A DNA stretch of 64,000 bases, from NCBI RefSeq assembly GCF_009674825.1, contig NZ_WKJH01000002.1:1-64000 (forward strand), given 5' to 3'. Positions within the stretch are counted from its first letter, which is position 1, and every line of letters starts with the position of its first letter. A model generated the notes under the pieces. The model saw only the letters and a list, made by a program, of their open reading frames with translations, was not told the DNA's origin and searched no databases. The position numbers were made by a program, and so were the translations under genes. Positions 1 through 8,658 of this stretch are shown one piece after another. Source of the stretch: Maribacter luteus. GTDB lineage: Bacteria; Bacteroidota; Bacteroidia; Flavobacteriales; Flavobacteriaceae.

Positions 1-150
1 GAACGGACTATTGTCAATCAACCATTGCTTGTTTTTATTTACAAAGCTATTCTCGTCATTTTGAAGTTGTACTAAATTTTCTTCAAGTGTACAAGCTGAG
101 AATAGCGAAACAGTTGCACAAAATAGCAGTGTTATTTTTAAATTTTTCAT
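1..150 (-). CDS. Lipoprotein, N-terminal 50 residues (runs off left edge)
   Basis: The reading frame opens with an ATG at 150 and stays open to base 1, so only the first 50 residues are visible. They form a short basic start, a hydrophobic stretch and a lipobox LFSAC with Cys-20 as the probable lipidated residue, followed by an acidic, asparagine-rich linker. This is a typical Bacteroidota lipoprotein export signal; the mature function cannot be judged. The ATG lies four bases after the stop of the upstream barrel gene (155), so the two are almost certainly co-transcribed and may work together at the outer membrane. Confidence 0.7.
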   Translation of the reverse strand, partial: MKNLKITLLFCATVSLFSACTLEENLVQLQNDENSFVNKNKQWLIDNSPF

Positions 151-154
151 ACTA

Positions 155-826
155 TTATTTTTTAAACTGGTAGGTCAATTTTAAAGGCATAAATACTTGC
201 CATAAGCGGTTTTTATTATTTAGCTGTACTACGCCATCATTAGTTTTCAAGAAGTTAGACAATGGAATATCGGCCGTTAATCCAACAGAAACCGCAAGTG
301 TATTGGTAATAGCTTTGTTAAGCTCTACACCAATATTACTAGATATATAGCCTTTATTGTACCAAGGGTATTGCTGTGCTTTGTACAAATCATTATCCTT
401 ACTACCCAAATAAAAATGGTATTGCATACCTGCCATAAGGTTAATATTTATATTTTCTGAAGACAGTTTATAAACCGCCTGCACAGGCACAGACAAATAA
501 TAAACTGGGATAGCGTATTTAACAGTGGTTGTTTCAACAGTTTCTTCTTCGGGCGAATTATAGAAAACGCCTACTTCGTGATACTGTGTGGTTAGCCAAT
601 TTACACCCAATCTTACTCCCCAAGTATTGTTAAAAAAATAGGTACCTTCTAGTCCTCCTCGAAATGCAAAAGAAACAGGGATTGTTGTGTTATCATAAAC
701 AGCATTATCAATAGCTCCACGAGATAAACCTGGTTGTAGGTTGAGTGCAACCTCTATAGATTGTGCGTGGAGCAAAGTGCTACATGAGAATAAAAGTAGC
801 ATGCCCAATGTTTTTATAGTATTCAT
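155..826 (-). CDS. Outer-membrane beta-barrel protein (porin/PorT-like)
   Basis: A 223-residue protein with a Sec signal peptide ending at about residue 22 (cleavage after HAQ). The mature part alternates short hydrophobic-aromatic strands with polar loops and ends with a strand-like LTYQFKK tail, the pattern of the small eight-stranded outer-membrane barrels common in Flavobacteriia. The substrate or partner is unknown. Its stop is four bases from the start of the lipoprotein gene running off the left edge, suggesting a two-gene operon. The family assignment rests on general appearance, not on a diagnostic motif. Confidence 0.65.
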   Translation of the reverse strand: MNTIKTLGMLLLFSCSTLLHAQSIEVALNLQPGLSRGAIDNAVYDNTTIPVSFAFRGGLEGTYFFNNTWGVRLGVNWLTTQYHEVGVFYNSPEEETVETTTVKYAIPVYYLSVPVQAVYKLSSENININLMAGMQYHFYLGSKDNDLYKAQQYPWYNKGYISSNIGVELNKAITNTLAVSVGLTADIPLSNFLKTNDGVVQLNNKNRLWQVFMPLKLTYQFKK

Positions 827-921
827 TTATGTTTTTTTAATATTTTTTTTAGTGATTGTCCTTGTATTTTCTCAGTAATATTAATATGAGAACTAGCCTT
901 GTTTATGATTGACTTTTTAAC

Positions 922-1485
922 TTATTTGTATTTTGTTGGATTTCTGTTTTCATCGTCTATTGTATTTATTAAAGATGTAATTACTTTATCTAATTTTAAT
1001 ACAATTTCATTGTCAGTTAGTTTTCCATTTTTATTAATTTTTCCTTTCACTCCTTGAATTAATAATTTCGAATTTTCAGGAAGAATTGTTTCTACTGTTG
1101 TTAAAACAAGGTCTAGAGATTCAAATGCCTTTTCTCCAGATGATGCAGCAACAATCATTGCTACAGGTTTACTGGAAAATAGTGTGGTTGAAACATTCCA
1201 TTCAATTACATTTTTTAGACATCCCGGAAGACTAAAAACATATTCGGGTGTACAAAAAATGATACCCTCTGATTTTTTGATTAGCTCCCTCAATTCAAAT
1301 ACAGAACTTGGAAGCTGTTCTTCTAATTCAGGGTTAAAGTGTGGTAAATCGCTTATTTTATCATAAATACATAATTCGATGTTATCATGATATTTTTCTT
1401 TTATAAATTCTAAGATTGATAGACTTGAAGATGTTGACTTTGTACTTCCTGAAATCCCTAAAACTTTTACCTTTTGTTTTTTCAT
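922..1485 (-). CDS. NADPH-dependent FMN reductase family protein
   Basis: A 187-residue flavodoxin-fold oxidoreductase. The phosphate-binding loop is seen as GISGSTKSTSSS near residue 10, and the second family signature TPEYVFSLPGCLKNVIEW is near residue 80, close to the usual TPEYNGSIPGxLKNAIDW. Such enzymes reduce FMN, quinones, azo compounds or chromate with NAD(P)H in the cytoplasm; the natural substrate cannot be inferred. The ATG at 1485 follows a purine-rich AAAGAAAG stretch. It is separated from both neighbours by untranslated DNA and is probably a single-gene unit. Confidence 0.8.
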   Translation of the reverse strand: MKKQKVKVLGISGSTKSTSSSLSILEFIKEKYHDNIELCIYDKISDLPHFNPELEEQLPSSVFELRELIKKSEGIIFCTPEYVFSLPGCLKNVIEWNVSTTLFSSKPVAMIVAASSGEKAFESLDLVLTTVETILPENSKLLIQGVKGKINKNGKLTDNEIVLKLDKVITSLINTIDDENRNPTKYK

Positions 1486-1512
1486 CTTTCTTTTTGTTTA
1501 ACTAGATACTGG

Positions 1513-2142
1513 TTAATCAACAATTACACTAAAGTCTTTTCCAATAACGTAAGATGTGCCACCACTACTGCCACTACCTATGCCTGTGTAGCTGTTCCGA
1601 TAAAAAGAAGTGCCCGATTGTTTTGCTAATTGATAAAGATTAAAAGAAGCGTATTGCCCTTCGTAACCACCATTGCCTTGTGCATCTACCCAGTATCTCC
1701 CTGGTATAACCTTAAAGAATTGTTGTAAATAGGCAACGTCTTTCCAATGGAGCTCCCTATTGTTTACAAATACATTTGTATTGCCGTTTGAGGCATTGGC
1801 TTTAAGTGTGCCATTAAATGGCATATTAGGCAAGACGAAACCTAATCCCGGACCTCCTTTTAGGCCCCAAGCCCCTGTATATTTATCGTACCAATAACTA
1901 CCGCTGACCACCTTAATATTGTAATATGACGAAAGTTGATTCAATGTTTTCTGAGGAACCCGAACATCGTTTACATATACGTTATCCTGTACTGGTGAGG
2001 TAGCCGACATCAACAACATAAGAAACAGTACTATAGCGAAAAATCCGGTTACAAAAGCCATTACCAAAAAGAATGGGTAATGCTTTCTTTTTTTTCGGGT
2101 TCCCGGGCTTTTACAATAATAGGTCAATGTAATCGTATTCAT
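1513..2142 (-). CDS. Unrecognised membrane-anchored protein with two internal repeats
   Basis: I do not recognise this 209-residue protein. Residues 1-20 are basic, residues about 22-45 form one strong membrane span, and the rest should lie outside the cytoplasmic membrane. The outer part holds two related units: one begins VYVNDVRV and contains GSYWYDKYTGAWG; the other begins VFVNNREL and contains GRYWVDAQGNGGYEG. A Gly/Ser-rich tail follows. Repeats of the YW.D...G.WG type suggest a small beta-rich binding module, but that is inference. It lies in tandem with the neighbouring minus-strand genes, separated by about 30 bases on each side. Confidence 0.55.
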   Translation of the reverse strand: MNTITLTYYCKSPGTRKKRKHYPFFLVMAFVTGFFAIVLFLMLLMSATSPVQDNVYVNDVRVPQKTLNQLSSYYNIKVVSGSYWYDKYTGAWGLKGGPGLGFVLPNMPFNGTLKANASNGNTNVFVNNRELHWKDVAYLQQFFKVIPGRYWVDAQGNGGYEGQYASFNLYQLAKQSGTSFYRNSYTGIGSGSSGGTSYVIGKDFSVIVD

Positions 2143-2175
2143 TTGTTTTCGTTTTTATTTGGTGTTATTTTAAAA

Positions 2176-3981
2176 TCAGTTTACTTTGAATCCTTCCCTA
2201 AACCAAGTGTTTATGGTAGGCACATCATAATCGGTATTCCAATTGAATTTTGATTGTTTCATTATGGCCATAATAAACCCGTCGATACTTGCCGATCCCC
2301 CCACCGAAGTTTGATATACCTCAAGTGTCCTATCTGGGGAATTAAATGCGGGAAGTGTACTGGAAGCACCATCATTGGTAAGATTTTCCCAAGTGGCTAA
2401 ACTTGCATAAGTTGTACCTATTTGAAACCATTTATCCGTTGTTAAGGGACTATAATAGCTATTCCGTGAAAACGTATAATTGCTTACGTTTGTGGGAAAC
2501 CCCATTAAAACCGCATTGAAGTTAGAGGCGACAACAGTGTTCTTTTTGAAAAGGATATTGGATTTATCGCTATTGCTATCAATGGACCCTAATAAAGGGA
2601 GTCCAGACCTTAGGTTGTATATGGTATTATCCTGAATAGTAACATCCTTAGATACCCCCGAAACACGGATAGCGAAGGTATTGCCGATCTGTGCATCGGG
2701 CTGATTCAAGAACAGGTTGTTTGCTACATTACCGGTATCCCAATCATCGATGTCTAGATACCACGCCAAGCCCCTTGTCGTTGGTTTAGATCTTCCTATA
2801 TTGAGCATGACATTATTCACGATACCAATATCCTTGAAACGGTATGAGGCGATTGGATCATTTCCTCCCATGCTTATCCCTATTTCACCATCGACATACA
2901 GATTGTCTTCCAAAGTGATAGCCGAGGCACTTCCTGGTCCGTTATCGGCTGTGAATTTGGTTCCAATGCTTGATCCCCTTGAGAAAACATTCCCCTTGAA
3001 AGTGGCATTGTGCAAACTAGTACCATAAAAATTATGATTAAAAAAGGTGGCCTGCCCCCCTGCTTCTGCATTGTTAAAGGGGGGAATGGCCTGTACCAAC
3101 CAACCATTGTGATCAAAGACATTTCCCTCTATCAGTACCGACTCGCAAAAAGCCATATAAATTCCCTGACTATGGGCATTATCCGAATAGTTATTAGTAA
3201 TTATATTTCTACGGATGCTAATGTTCTGCGGAGGTTGTTCCCCTTGAACAATATTGTTCTCATAAAAATCAAAAGCGCAATCCTCAATAGTCAAATTATT
3301 CCCGGGGTTATCCGCCTTCCTAAAAAAGTAAAAACCCGGACTACCTGAATAAGAAACAAATTCATTTGTTTGCGGATTGCGCGTATGGGCATAAAAAGCT
3401 ATTCCTGAAACAATGATGTTTTGGAAGCTAAGCACTTGAGGTATGCCCGGGTTTGCTCCGGTTTTAAGCAATGGTCTTTCTTTACTATCACCATAACTGG
3501 CTACAACAAAAGGTTCATTGGTCAAGGCTCCCGATTTTATGACCAAACTTTCGTTAAAAACATCCCCTCTTTTCAACAAGACCCAATCGGATGAATTGTC
3601 TCTAGCCAAGGCCATAGCCGAGGCAATTGTTTTTTTTGGGGTGACGGGACTTTCACCATCATTTTGATCATCCCCTACCGAGGAGCTAACATAATAGATA
3701 CGGGTGTCCGAAGCCGGTTCTATAACGGTCCAACCATTTTCAAGACTCCCTGTGGCAAGTCCGCCCTCGGTACAATCATCGATTCCGGTACAACCTAGAT
3801 CGTTGGACCAATCCACAAGTCCGTCACCGTCATTGTCTATGCCATCATTGCATTCGCATTCGCTATTAATTGAATCTACCTTTGGATCGTTCTTTTTTGG
3901 TGCATTGGGGCTATCATCATGTGAACATGACCATGCTAAAATGAACACACCTATCAGAATAGTGATTTTTTGTTTCTTCAT
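2176..3981 (-). CDS. Right-handed parallel beta-helix lipoprotein
   Basis: A 601-residue lipoprotein: basic start, hydrophobic core and lipobox ending in Cys-19 (AWSC). Residues about 40-75 carry an Asp/Cys-rich segment with DGIDNDGDGLVDW, a calcium-binding-like loop seen in many secreted Bacteroidota proteins. The rest has the layout of a right-handed beta-helix: an opening YYVSSSVGDDQNDGESP segment, typical of polysaccharide-lyase-like folds, then repeated short N-rich turns. Catalytic residues cannot be pinned down. The likely role is binding or cleaving an external polysaccharide. No SusC/SusD pair is nearby. Confidence 0.7.
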   Translation of the reverse strand: MKKQKITILIGVFILAWSCSHDDSPNAPKKNDPKVDSINSECECNDGIDNDGDGLVDWSNDLGCTGIDDCTEGGLATGSLENGWTVIEPASDTRIYYVSSSVGDDQNDGESPVTPKKTIASAMALARDNSSDWVLLKRGDVFNESLVIKSGALTNEPFVVASYGDSKERPLLKTGANPGIPQVLSFQNIIVSGIAFYAHTRNPQTNEFVSYSGSPGFYFFRKADNPGNNLTIEDCAFDFYENNIVQGEQPPQNISIRRNIITNNYSDNAHSQGIYMAFCESVLIEGNVFDHNGWLVQAIPPFNNAEAGGQATFFNHNFYGTSLHNATFKGNVFSRGSSIGTKFTADNGPGSASAITLEDNLYVDGEIGISMGGNDPIASYRFKDIGIVNNVMLNIGRSKPTTRGLAWYLDIDDWDTGNVANNLFLNQPDAQIGNTFAIRVSGVSKDVTIQDNTIYNLRSGLPLLGSIDSNSDKSNILFKKNTVVASNFNAVLMGFPTNVSNYTFSRNSYYSPLTTDKWFQIGTTYASLATWENLTNDGASSTLPAFNSPDRTLEVYQTSVGGSASIDGFIMAIMKQSKFNWNTDYDVPTINTWFREGFKVN

Positions 3982-4120
3982 AACAGATTGATTTGGGAAC
4001 AGTTATGATACAAATTTCAAAAAAAAACCGTGGCTGTTTGTACTTACAACCAGCCAATCCTAAAAATGGCTGAAAACTACTAAAACGAAGAAAGCGGATA
4101 CTAATATTACAGGTTTGCGC

Positions 4121-4741
4121 CTAAGCCCATCCTTTTTGAATGGCATATCGCACCAATTCCGCACTATTTTTAAGATGCAATTTTGATAATATATTTTGTC
4201 GATGCGATTCGATGGTATGTTTACTTAAAAACAGTTTTTCGGCAATCTCTTTGGTAGTGTTCCCTGCTACAATAAGCTGAACGACTTCCTTTTCACGAGG
4301 CGATATATTGGAGTTCTGGTTCAGCCCCCTTAAATCATCCAACATTAAGGTAGCCACTTCGGGGGTATAATAACTTCCCTTTTCATGCAACTGGGCAATT
4401 GCTTGGATCAGCGTTTCCTTGCCCGTATCTTTTTGTAAGTAACCATCTGCCCCGGCCTTAATTATATTTTTAATGAATTCAGCCGTTTTGTGCATGGTGA
4501 GTGCCAACACCTTAATATTAAATCCCCGTTTTTTCAAGGTTCTCAATACCTCAAAACCATCCATATCGGGCATTTCTATATCCAACAAAAGAATATCCGG
4601 AAGTCGATCATCCAGAAGTTCCAAAATTTCCTTACCCGTAGAAGCTTCTCCCATGATGTGGATGTCCTTTTCTTCCTTCAACAAGGAAATAAGGCCCTCC
4701 CTGAACATCCTGTGGTCGTCGGCAATAAGTAGGTTGATCAT
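4121..4741 (-). CDS. NarL/LuxR-family response regulator
   Basis: A 206-residue two-domain response regulator. The receiver domain (1-120) has the acidic pair Asp-8/Asp-9, phospho-acceptor Asp-54 in LLLDIEMP, Thr-82 and Lys-104. The C-terminal part is a LuxR-type helix-turn-helix with the signatures SPREKEVVQLI and TKEIAEKLFLSKHTIESH. It should bind DNA when phosphorylated by the histidine kinase encoded immediately upstream, whose stop is two bases before this ATG, so the pair is one operon. The target promoters are unknown. All key residues are intact. Confidence 0.92.
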   Translation of the reverse strand: MINLLIADDHRMFREGLISLLKEEKDIHIMGEASTGKEILELLDDRLPDILLLDIEMPDMDGFEVLRTLKKRGFNIKVLALTMHKTAEFIKNIIKAGADGYLQKDTGKETLIQAIAQLHEKGSYYTPEVATLMLDDLRGLNQNSNISPREKEVVQLIVAGNTTKEIAEKLFLSKHTIESHRQNILSKLHLKNSAELVRYAIQKGWA

Positions 4742-4743
4742 TG

Positions 4744-6648
4744 TTATACCGGTATTTGTATATTAAACGTTGTTCCCCTTCCTTGTGAGGAATCAATATC
4801 AAGCGTACCCTTTAACTGTTCTATACGATTCTTGATATTACTGATTCCCATACCTCCATTACTGGCATGATCATAACCCTTACCATCATCTTCCAACATT
4901 AAGCTTACATGTTTGGCATACTTGTTCAAATAAATGGTCAGGTTTTTGGCTTGGGCATGTTTCAGTACATTCTGTATCACTTCTTGGGTAATCCTATATA
5001 ATTGTATTTCTTTGGTAGGATCAATTCTTTGCTCCATATTATGGGCGTATAATTGGGCATTGATGTGATCCTTATCTATTTGGTCCAAGATCGATTGAAT
5101 ACCAGAGACCAATCCGAACTTAATAAGTTCGCTCGGCATTAGGTTATGTGAAATACACCTTACCTTATCACTGGTTTTCGAAACTGTTTCAATGGTTCCC
5201 AAAAGGTCCTGTTTGGAAATATTCTCTTTGTCCGAAGCGACTTCCAATTTATTTTTTATCAACGCCAAAGAACCTCCAATACTATCGTGAAGATCTTGGG
5301 CAATACGTTTTCTTTCCATGTTCTGTGTTTCTGAAATCGCATCGATCAGCTCATTTTGTCTTTTGTTTTTCGTACGCTGTTTAAACAATAAGAAAACGAG
5401 CACTGACATAGCAACGACCCCCATGGCAGTAGCGCCAAGCCATTTCACCTGTTGCCTTTGTTCTTTAATAAGGGTTTCGTTTTTTAATTTTTGCTCTGAA
5501 AGGGTCGCTATTTCCTTCTCCTTTTTTTCGGTTTCGTATTTTGCTTCCAACTCGCTTATATTTTTAAGATAGTTTTCATTTGAAATACTATCCTTCCATT
5601 TTTCGAAATATGTCCTGTTCTCATATGCAGCTTTATAATTTCCCATTCTAGAATAGGTTTCGGCATAAGCCAAATAAATATGTTTATAAGCATCTTTATA
5701 ATCAATTTTTTCTGCTCTGGCCTTTGCCGAATCTAACAGGGATATTGCTTTTTTATATTGGTTTGTTTTCGCCTCAAGAACCGCCAAATTATTTAACGTA
5801 AGTACAACTCCAATGTCATCTTTTATTTGACTACTGATTTTTTTGGATTCCAATTGACACTTTTTAGCATCTTCATATTTTTCTAAAGATTCATAAAGTA
5901 TTCCCAGATTCATTAAACCTATAGCTACATGAAATTTTTCACCCATTTCTCGGTGCATTTCTATAGATTTTTTATAGACTTCAAGGGCTTTTTCGGGTTC
6001 ATTATTAGCTCGATAAACAATACCCAAATTGCCGTAACTATTAGCTATATAATTTTTATAGTTGTTCTTTAAGCTAATCGCTAAAGCTTTGTTATAAAAT
6101 TCCAAAGCTTTATTTTTTTCGTCCAAGTATCTATATATATTCCCTAAGTTGCTGAGAGAAACTACAGCACGATAACTATTTCCGTTTTTTTCTGATACAG
6201 CCAATGCTTTTAAATGTGCTTCAGCTGCTTCATCATGTCGAGATAAACTATGCAGTATCAATCCATAATTGTCCAAGGTTTTTGTTTTTTCTAAATCACT
6301 TGCCTTATCTATAAAGTCTAATGCAATTGTTATTACTTCCATGGATTTTTTAGTGTTCCCTCTATCAAACCAATACATGGCTAATAAATTAAGCCCTTGG
6401 TGTTCTTTTTTATCTAATTTTAAATATGTACTTAAATCTATACCTTTATGAATATACTCTAAAGAAGAATCCGGCTCATTCCTATATGCCGTACTTAATT
6501 GATAGTTAAGGTTTACCCTAGTACTATCTTTCCCTTGTTTTTTCAACAAGTTCTTTAGACTATCGATTTCAGTCCCTTGTGAGCATACGTTACAAATGCT
6601 AAAAAGAACAAAAGCAAATAGCATTAATATTTTAAAGAGTTTATTCAC
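4744..6648 (-). CDS. TPR-containing sensor histidine kinase (HisKA_3 type)
   Basis: The frame is open from a TTG at 6672, but I prefer the GTG at 6648 (634 residues). It gives a normal signal-peptide start MNKLFKILM and has a GGAAAA ribosome-binding-like stretch upstream. After the signal come tetratricopeptide repeats (about residues 80-340), a coiled coil, one membrane span (about 403-422), the HisKA_3 helix with His-454 in ERKRIAQDLHDSIGG, and an ATPase domain with the N-box NVLKHAQA and G-box DDGKGYD. The TPR part probably senses something in the periplasm. It pairs with the NarL-type regulator downstream. Confidence 0.9.
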   Translation of the reverse strand: MNKLFKILMLFAFVLFSICNVCSQGTEIDSLKNLLKKQGKDSTRVNLNYQLSTAYRNEPDSSLEYIHKGIDLSTYLKLDKKEHQGLNLLAMYWFDRGNTKKSMEVITIALDFIDKASDLEKTKTLDNYGLILHSLSRHDEAAEAHLKALAVSEKNGNSYRAVVSLSNLGNIYRYLDEKNKALEFYNKALAISLKNNYKNYIANSYGNLGIVYRANNEPEKALEVYKKSIEMHREMGEKFHVAIGLMNLGILYESLEKYEDAKKCQLESKKISSQIKDDIGVVLTLNNLAVLEAKTNQYKKAISLLDSAKARAEKIDYKDAYKHIYLAYAETYSRMGNYKAAYENRTYFEKWKDSISNENYLKNISELEAKYETEKKEKEIATLSEQKLKNETLIKEQRQQVKWLGATAMGVVAMSVLVFLLFKQRTKNKRQNELIDAISETQNMERKRIAQDLHDSIGGSLALIKNKLEVASDKENISKQDLLGTIETVSKTSDKVRCISHNLMPSELIKFGLVSGIQSILDQIDKDHINAQLYAHNMEQRIDPTKEIQLYRITQEVIQNVLKHAQAKNLTIYLNKYAKHVSLMLEDDGKGYDHASNGGMGISNIKNRIEQLKGTLDIDSSQGRGTTFNIQIPV

Positions 6649-6727
6649 CACTATTTTTCCATGAAAATACAAATTGTTTTGAAATTCGATTTTTTATAAG
6701 GGTTTCCTAAGCAATGCATATAGAAAC

Positions 6728-6875
6728 TTAGGCTTCAAAAAGTACCAAAGACGGCTGTCCTCCAGGGTAGATCATCACATACCCGCCTTTATCCCATCAT
6801 AAATGCCGTGAACCCTCTTTTAAGTTTCCAAGGCACCAATAGGCTTTCCTTTGGAACTCGGAAAAAGGAAGTGAA
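6728..6875 (-). pseudogene. Possible coding relic between kinase and regulator fragment
   Basis: On the minus strand one frame reads protein-like sequence (NSLPFSEFQRKAYWCL, an in-frame stop, then GGYVMIYPGGQPSLVLFEA and a terminal stop at 6728). It has no start codon and one internal stop. I do not recognise the family and cannot exclude chance. It is listed because it adjoins the truncated regulator and may be part of the same decayed stretch. Confidence 0.2.
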
Positions 6876-7139
6876 TTATTTGTCGTGGGGTTGAACACCG
6901 TCTGACAAGGGTTTCACGATAAAGACCTTAACAATATCATAGGTATTGGCCTTCCCAATGTCTCTGCTATCTATTGATGAACTCACTATATTTATCCTTG
7001 GAATATTTTCGAGGGGTAATTTCACAAATTCATACGAGAATTCCCATCCATCCATAATGGGCATATTCAAATCCAAGAAAATAACATCGGGTAATTGCTC
7101 GCCCTGACGCGAACATGGTTCGGTCAAGGTATAATTCAA
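6876..7139 (-). pseudogene. Truncated response-regulator receiver fragment
   Basis: An 87-codon frame whose middle is clearly a receiver domain: LPDVIFLDLNMPIMDGWEF, with the phospho-acceptor Asp, then IVSSSIDSRDIGKANTYDI and a final VKPLS. This matches the intact CheY-like regulator at 7679-8071 almost motif for motif (YPEVIFLDLNMPIMNGWEF, IVSSSIAERDI, SKPLS). The first half of the domain, including the acidic pair and helix 1, is missing, and the sequence after KPLS diverges at once. It is therefore a broken duplicate, not a working regulator. The break on its 5' side lies about 30 bases from the tmRNA 5' end. Confidence 0.7.
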
Positions 7140-7143
7140 TTAG

Positions 7144-7160
7144 GAGAATCGAAGATTCTC
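7144..7160 (+). repeat. Perfect 7-bp hairpin just upstream of tmRNA
   Basis: GAGAATC, a GAA loop, then GATTCTC form a perfect inverted repeat ending 11 bases before the tmRNA 5' end. It has no T-run. It could be a processing signal in the tmRNA leader or a chance palindrome. Confidence 0.4.
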
Positions 7161-7171
7161 TTTCTCATTAT

Positions 7172-7578
7172 GGGGCCGACTGGTTTTGACAGCGAGACCA
7201 ATGGCAATGTAAGCATGTCGAGCGCTGGGATACAGCTCGTTAATATCATTTTCCACACTTTTAATTGGCAAAAACAACTACGCTCTTGCCGCTTAATCTG
7301 AATTATAGTAAGATTAGCCTCGTCCCTACAAAGTAGGGAAGCGAGATGTTCCTGAATAGCCTCTGTCGACGGCGATTCAATCCGGAGCACCATAAATGTC
7401 GATATAAGGATGGTATTCGCTTTGGTACCATCACCAAAATCTAAAGAAGCTAAGTATGTATTAGGCTGTTTCCGGTCAGGTACATATCGAAAACCAAATG
7501 GAAATTAAACATGTAGAAAGCTTTGTAATTGCAGAACAGAAGCTTTAGGGCGCAACGCAGTTAACCCCTCCGGCTCCA
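7172..7578 (+). ncRNA. ssrA: tmRNA (transfer-messenger RNA)
   Basis: The 5' end GGGGCCGACTGGTTTTGACA is the classic tmRNA start. The 5' acceptor strand 7172-7178 pairs with CGGCTCC at 7571-7577, keeping the conserved third-position G:U pair; the discriminator is A-7578, and CCA is not encoded. The tag frame at 7267-7296 reads GKNNYALAA-stop, a normal Bacteroidota proteolysis tag. Pseudoknot-like pairings are visible (GAGC/GCTC near 7220-7240; CTCGTCCCTAC/GTAGGG..CGAG at 7320-7346), and ATGTAGAAAGC occurs at the usual 3' position. The RNA rescues stalled ribosomes with SmpB. Oddity: the 5' strand of the expected T-stem does not pair with CCCTC at 7566-7570. Confidence 0.88.
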
Positions 7579-7582
7579 CTCC

Positions 7583-7607
7583 AAAAACCACCTTAGAGTG
7601 ATTTTTT
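7583..7607 (+). terminator. Probable terminator of tmRNA
   Basis: AAAAACCAC and GTGATTTTT form a stem with one mismatch around a CTTAGA loop, ending in a T-run, five bases after the tmRNA 3' end. Confidence 0.4.
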
Positions 7608-7678
7608 GCGTTACACCTTCGAGAGTCAAAGGCCAGCGCACCCAAACTTATCTTGGGCTTGACAAGGGGGCTACCCAT

Positions 7679-8071
7679 TCAACTATTCTGAAAAAGATCC
7701 TCAAGTAGTGCAAATGATAAGGGTTTCGAAATAAAATCCTTTACGATATCATAGCTTTTGGCTTTTTCTATGTCCCTTTCCGCAATGGAAGAACTTACGA
7801 TATAAACTACAGGTTTAATGGTGAAAGGTAATTTTATGAATTCATCTAAAAATTCCCACCCGTTCATAATGGGCATATTTAAATCCAAGAAAATCACTTC
7901 TGGATAAGGCTCTTCGGATTTGATCATTGATCCAAGATTATCCAAGGCTTCTTGACCGTCTTCGTAAACCACGATATTAGAACAAAAATTACTATTATAA
8001 TTCAATAATATCTTGGTTCCGTAAACATAAATCGGGTCATCATCGATAATACATACTGTGTCCTTCTTCAT
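7679..8071 (-). CDS. Single-domain CheY-like response regulator
   Basis: A 130-residue stand-alone receiver domain with the acidic cluster Asp-10/11/12, phospho-acceptor Asp-63 (FLDLNMP), the SSS switch around residue 93 and Lys-116 in ISKPL. There is no output domain, so it probably acts by protein contact or phosphorelay. No kinase gene adjoins it; the nearest is the TPR kinase at 4744-6648, which already has its own regulator. A truncated paralogue lies at 6876-7139 on the far side of the tmRNA. The ATG at 8071 is followed by the usual MKKDTVCIIDDD start. Confidence 0.88.
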   Translation of the reverse strand: MKKDTVCIIDDDPIYVYGTKILLNYNSNFCSNIVVYEDGQEALDNLGSMIKSEEPYPEVIFLDLNMPIMNGWEFLDEFIKLPFTIKPVVYIVSSSIAERDIEKAKSYDIVKDFISKPLSFALLEDLFQNS

Positions 8072-8658
8072 TACAATAAAAAAATATTAAAGACACTAAT
8101 ATCTTAACTTTTTGGTCACTTCTGCCATACCATGTTTTTATTCATGATCCTAACTAAAATATCCCAAATAGAAGCTTTGGTCTTTCTCGGGGTAAACAAT
8201 TTATTTCAAATGTAGTACTTTTCTTATATTTTCAAAATAAATGTAAAATAAAATCACATATTGTATAGCAAACGAATTGTTTACAGTTATTTAAATTTCA
8301 ACTAATAATAAATAACAAGTGTAATTATTCACTTTTTTATGGTTTGGTATTTGCTAAACTTATAGTTTTCTTTAAATGCTATTATCAGACCCGATCATTT
8401 AAATATTGATTAAAAAAAATCTAAAAACTAGGCCTTGAACTTTTTTGTTGTTTGCCTTTTCAAAAACATATTAGTTCATAAAAAACAGAAAACGACATTC
8501 GATGACAAATCACACAAAAACAAAATCAATAAGAGATTATTACTATTCTGAAAAAAAAGTTTTCCAAAAAAAGTTCCAAATTTAAATAACACTCAGGTGC
8601 TCTTAAACGTTAAAAAAAGTCCAGATATTTAAATGAATGCAGATCTGTAGGTTTAAAA
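8072..8658. other. 587-bp AT-rich intergenic region
   Basis: No gene, RNA or clear repeat is seen on either strand. The sequence is very A/T rich with several A-runs and T-runs. It must hold the promoter of the CheY-like regulator (start 8071) and the 3' end of the fucosidase transcript (stop 8659). I find no convincing TANNTTTG box or strong terminator hairpin. Confidence 0.5.

Noticed and set aside
2717-3348. Plus-strand frames inside the beta-helix gene, and similar antisense frames in other genes
   Set aside because: They lie antisense to well-supported genes, have no ribosome-binding sites and show no recognisable protein pattern.
6660-6662. ATG (minus strand) close to the histidine kinase start
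   Set aside because: It is out of frame with the kinase; the in-frame choices are TTG 6672 or GTG 6651/6648.
7136-7393. An 85-codon minus-strand frame across the tmRNA 5' half
   Set aside because: It is the antisense shadow of the structured tmRNA; the tmRNA start, tag and acceptor stem explain the sequence better.
8072-8658. Possible small genes or an ncRNA in the AT-rich gap
   Set aside because: All frames are short and rich in stops, with no ribosome-binding site or stable hairpin that stands out from the base composition.
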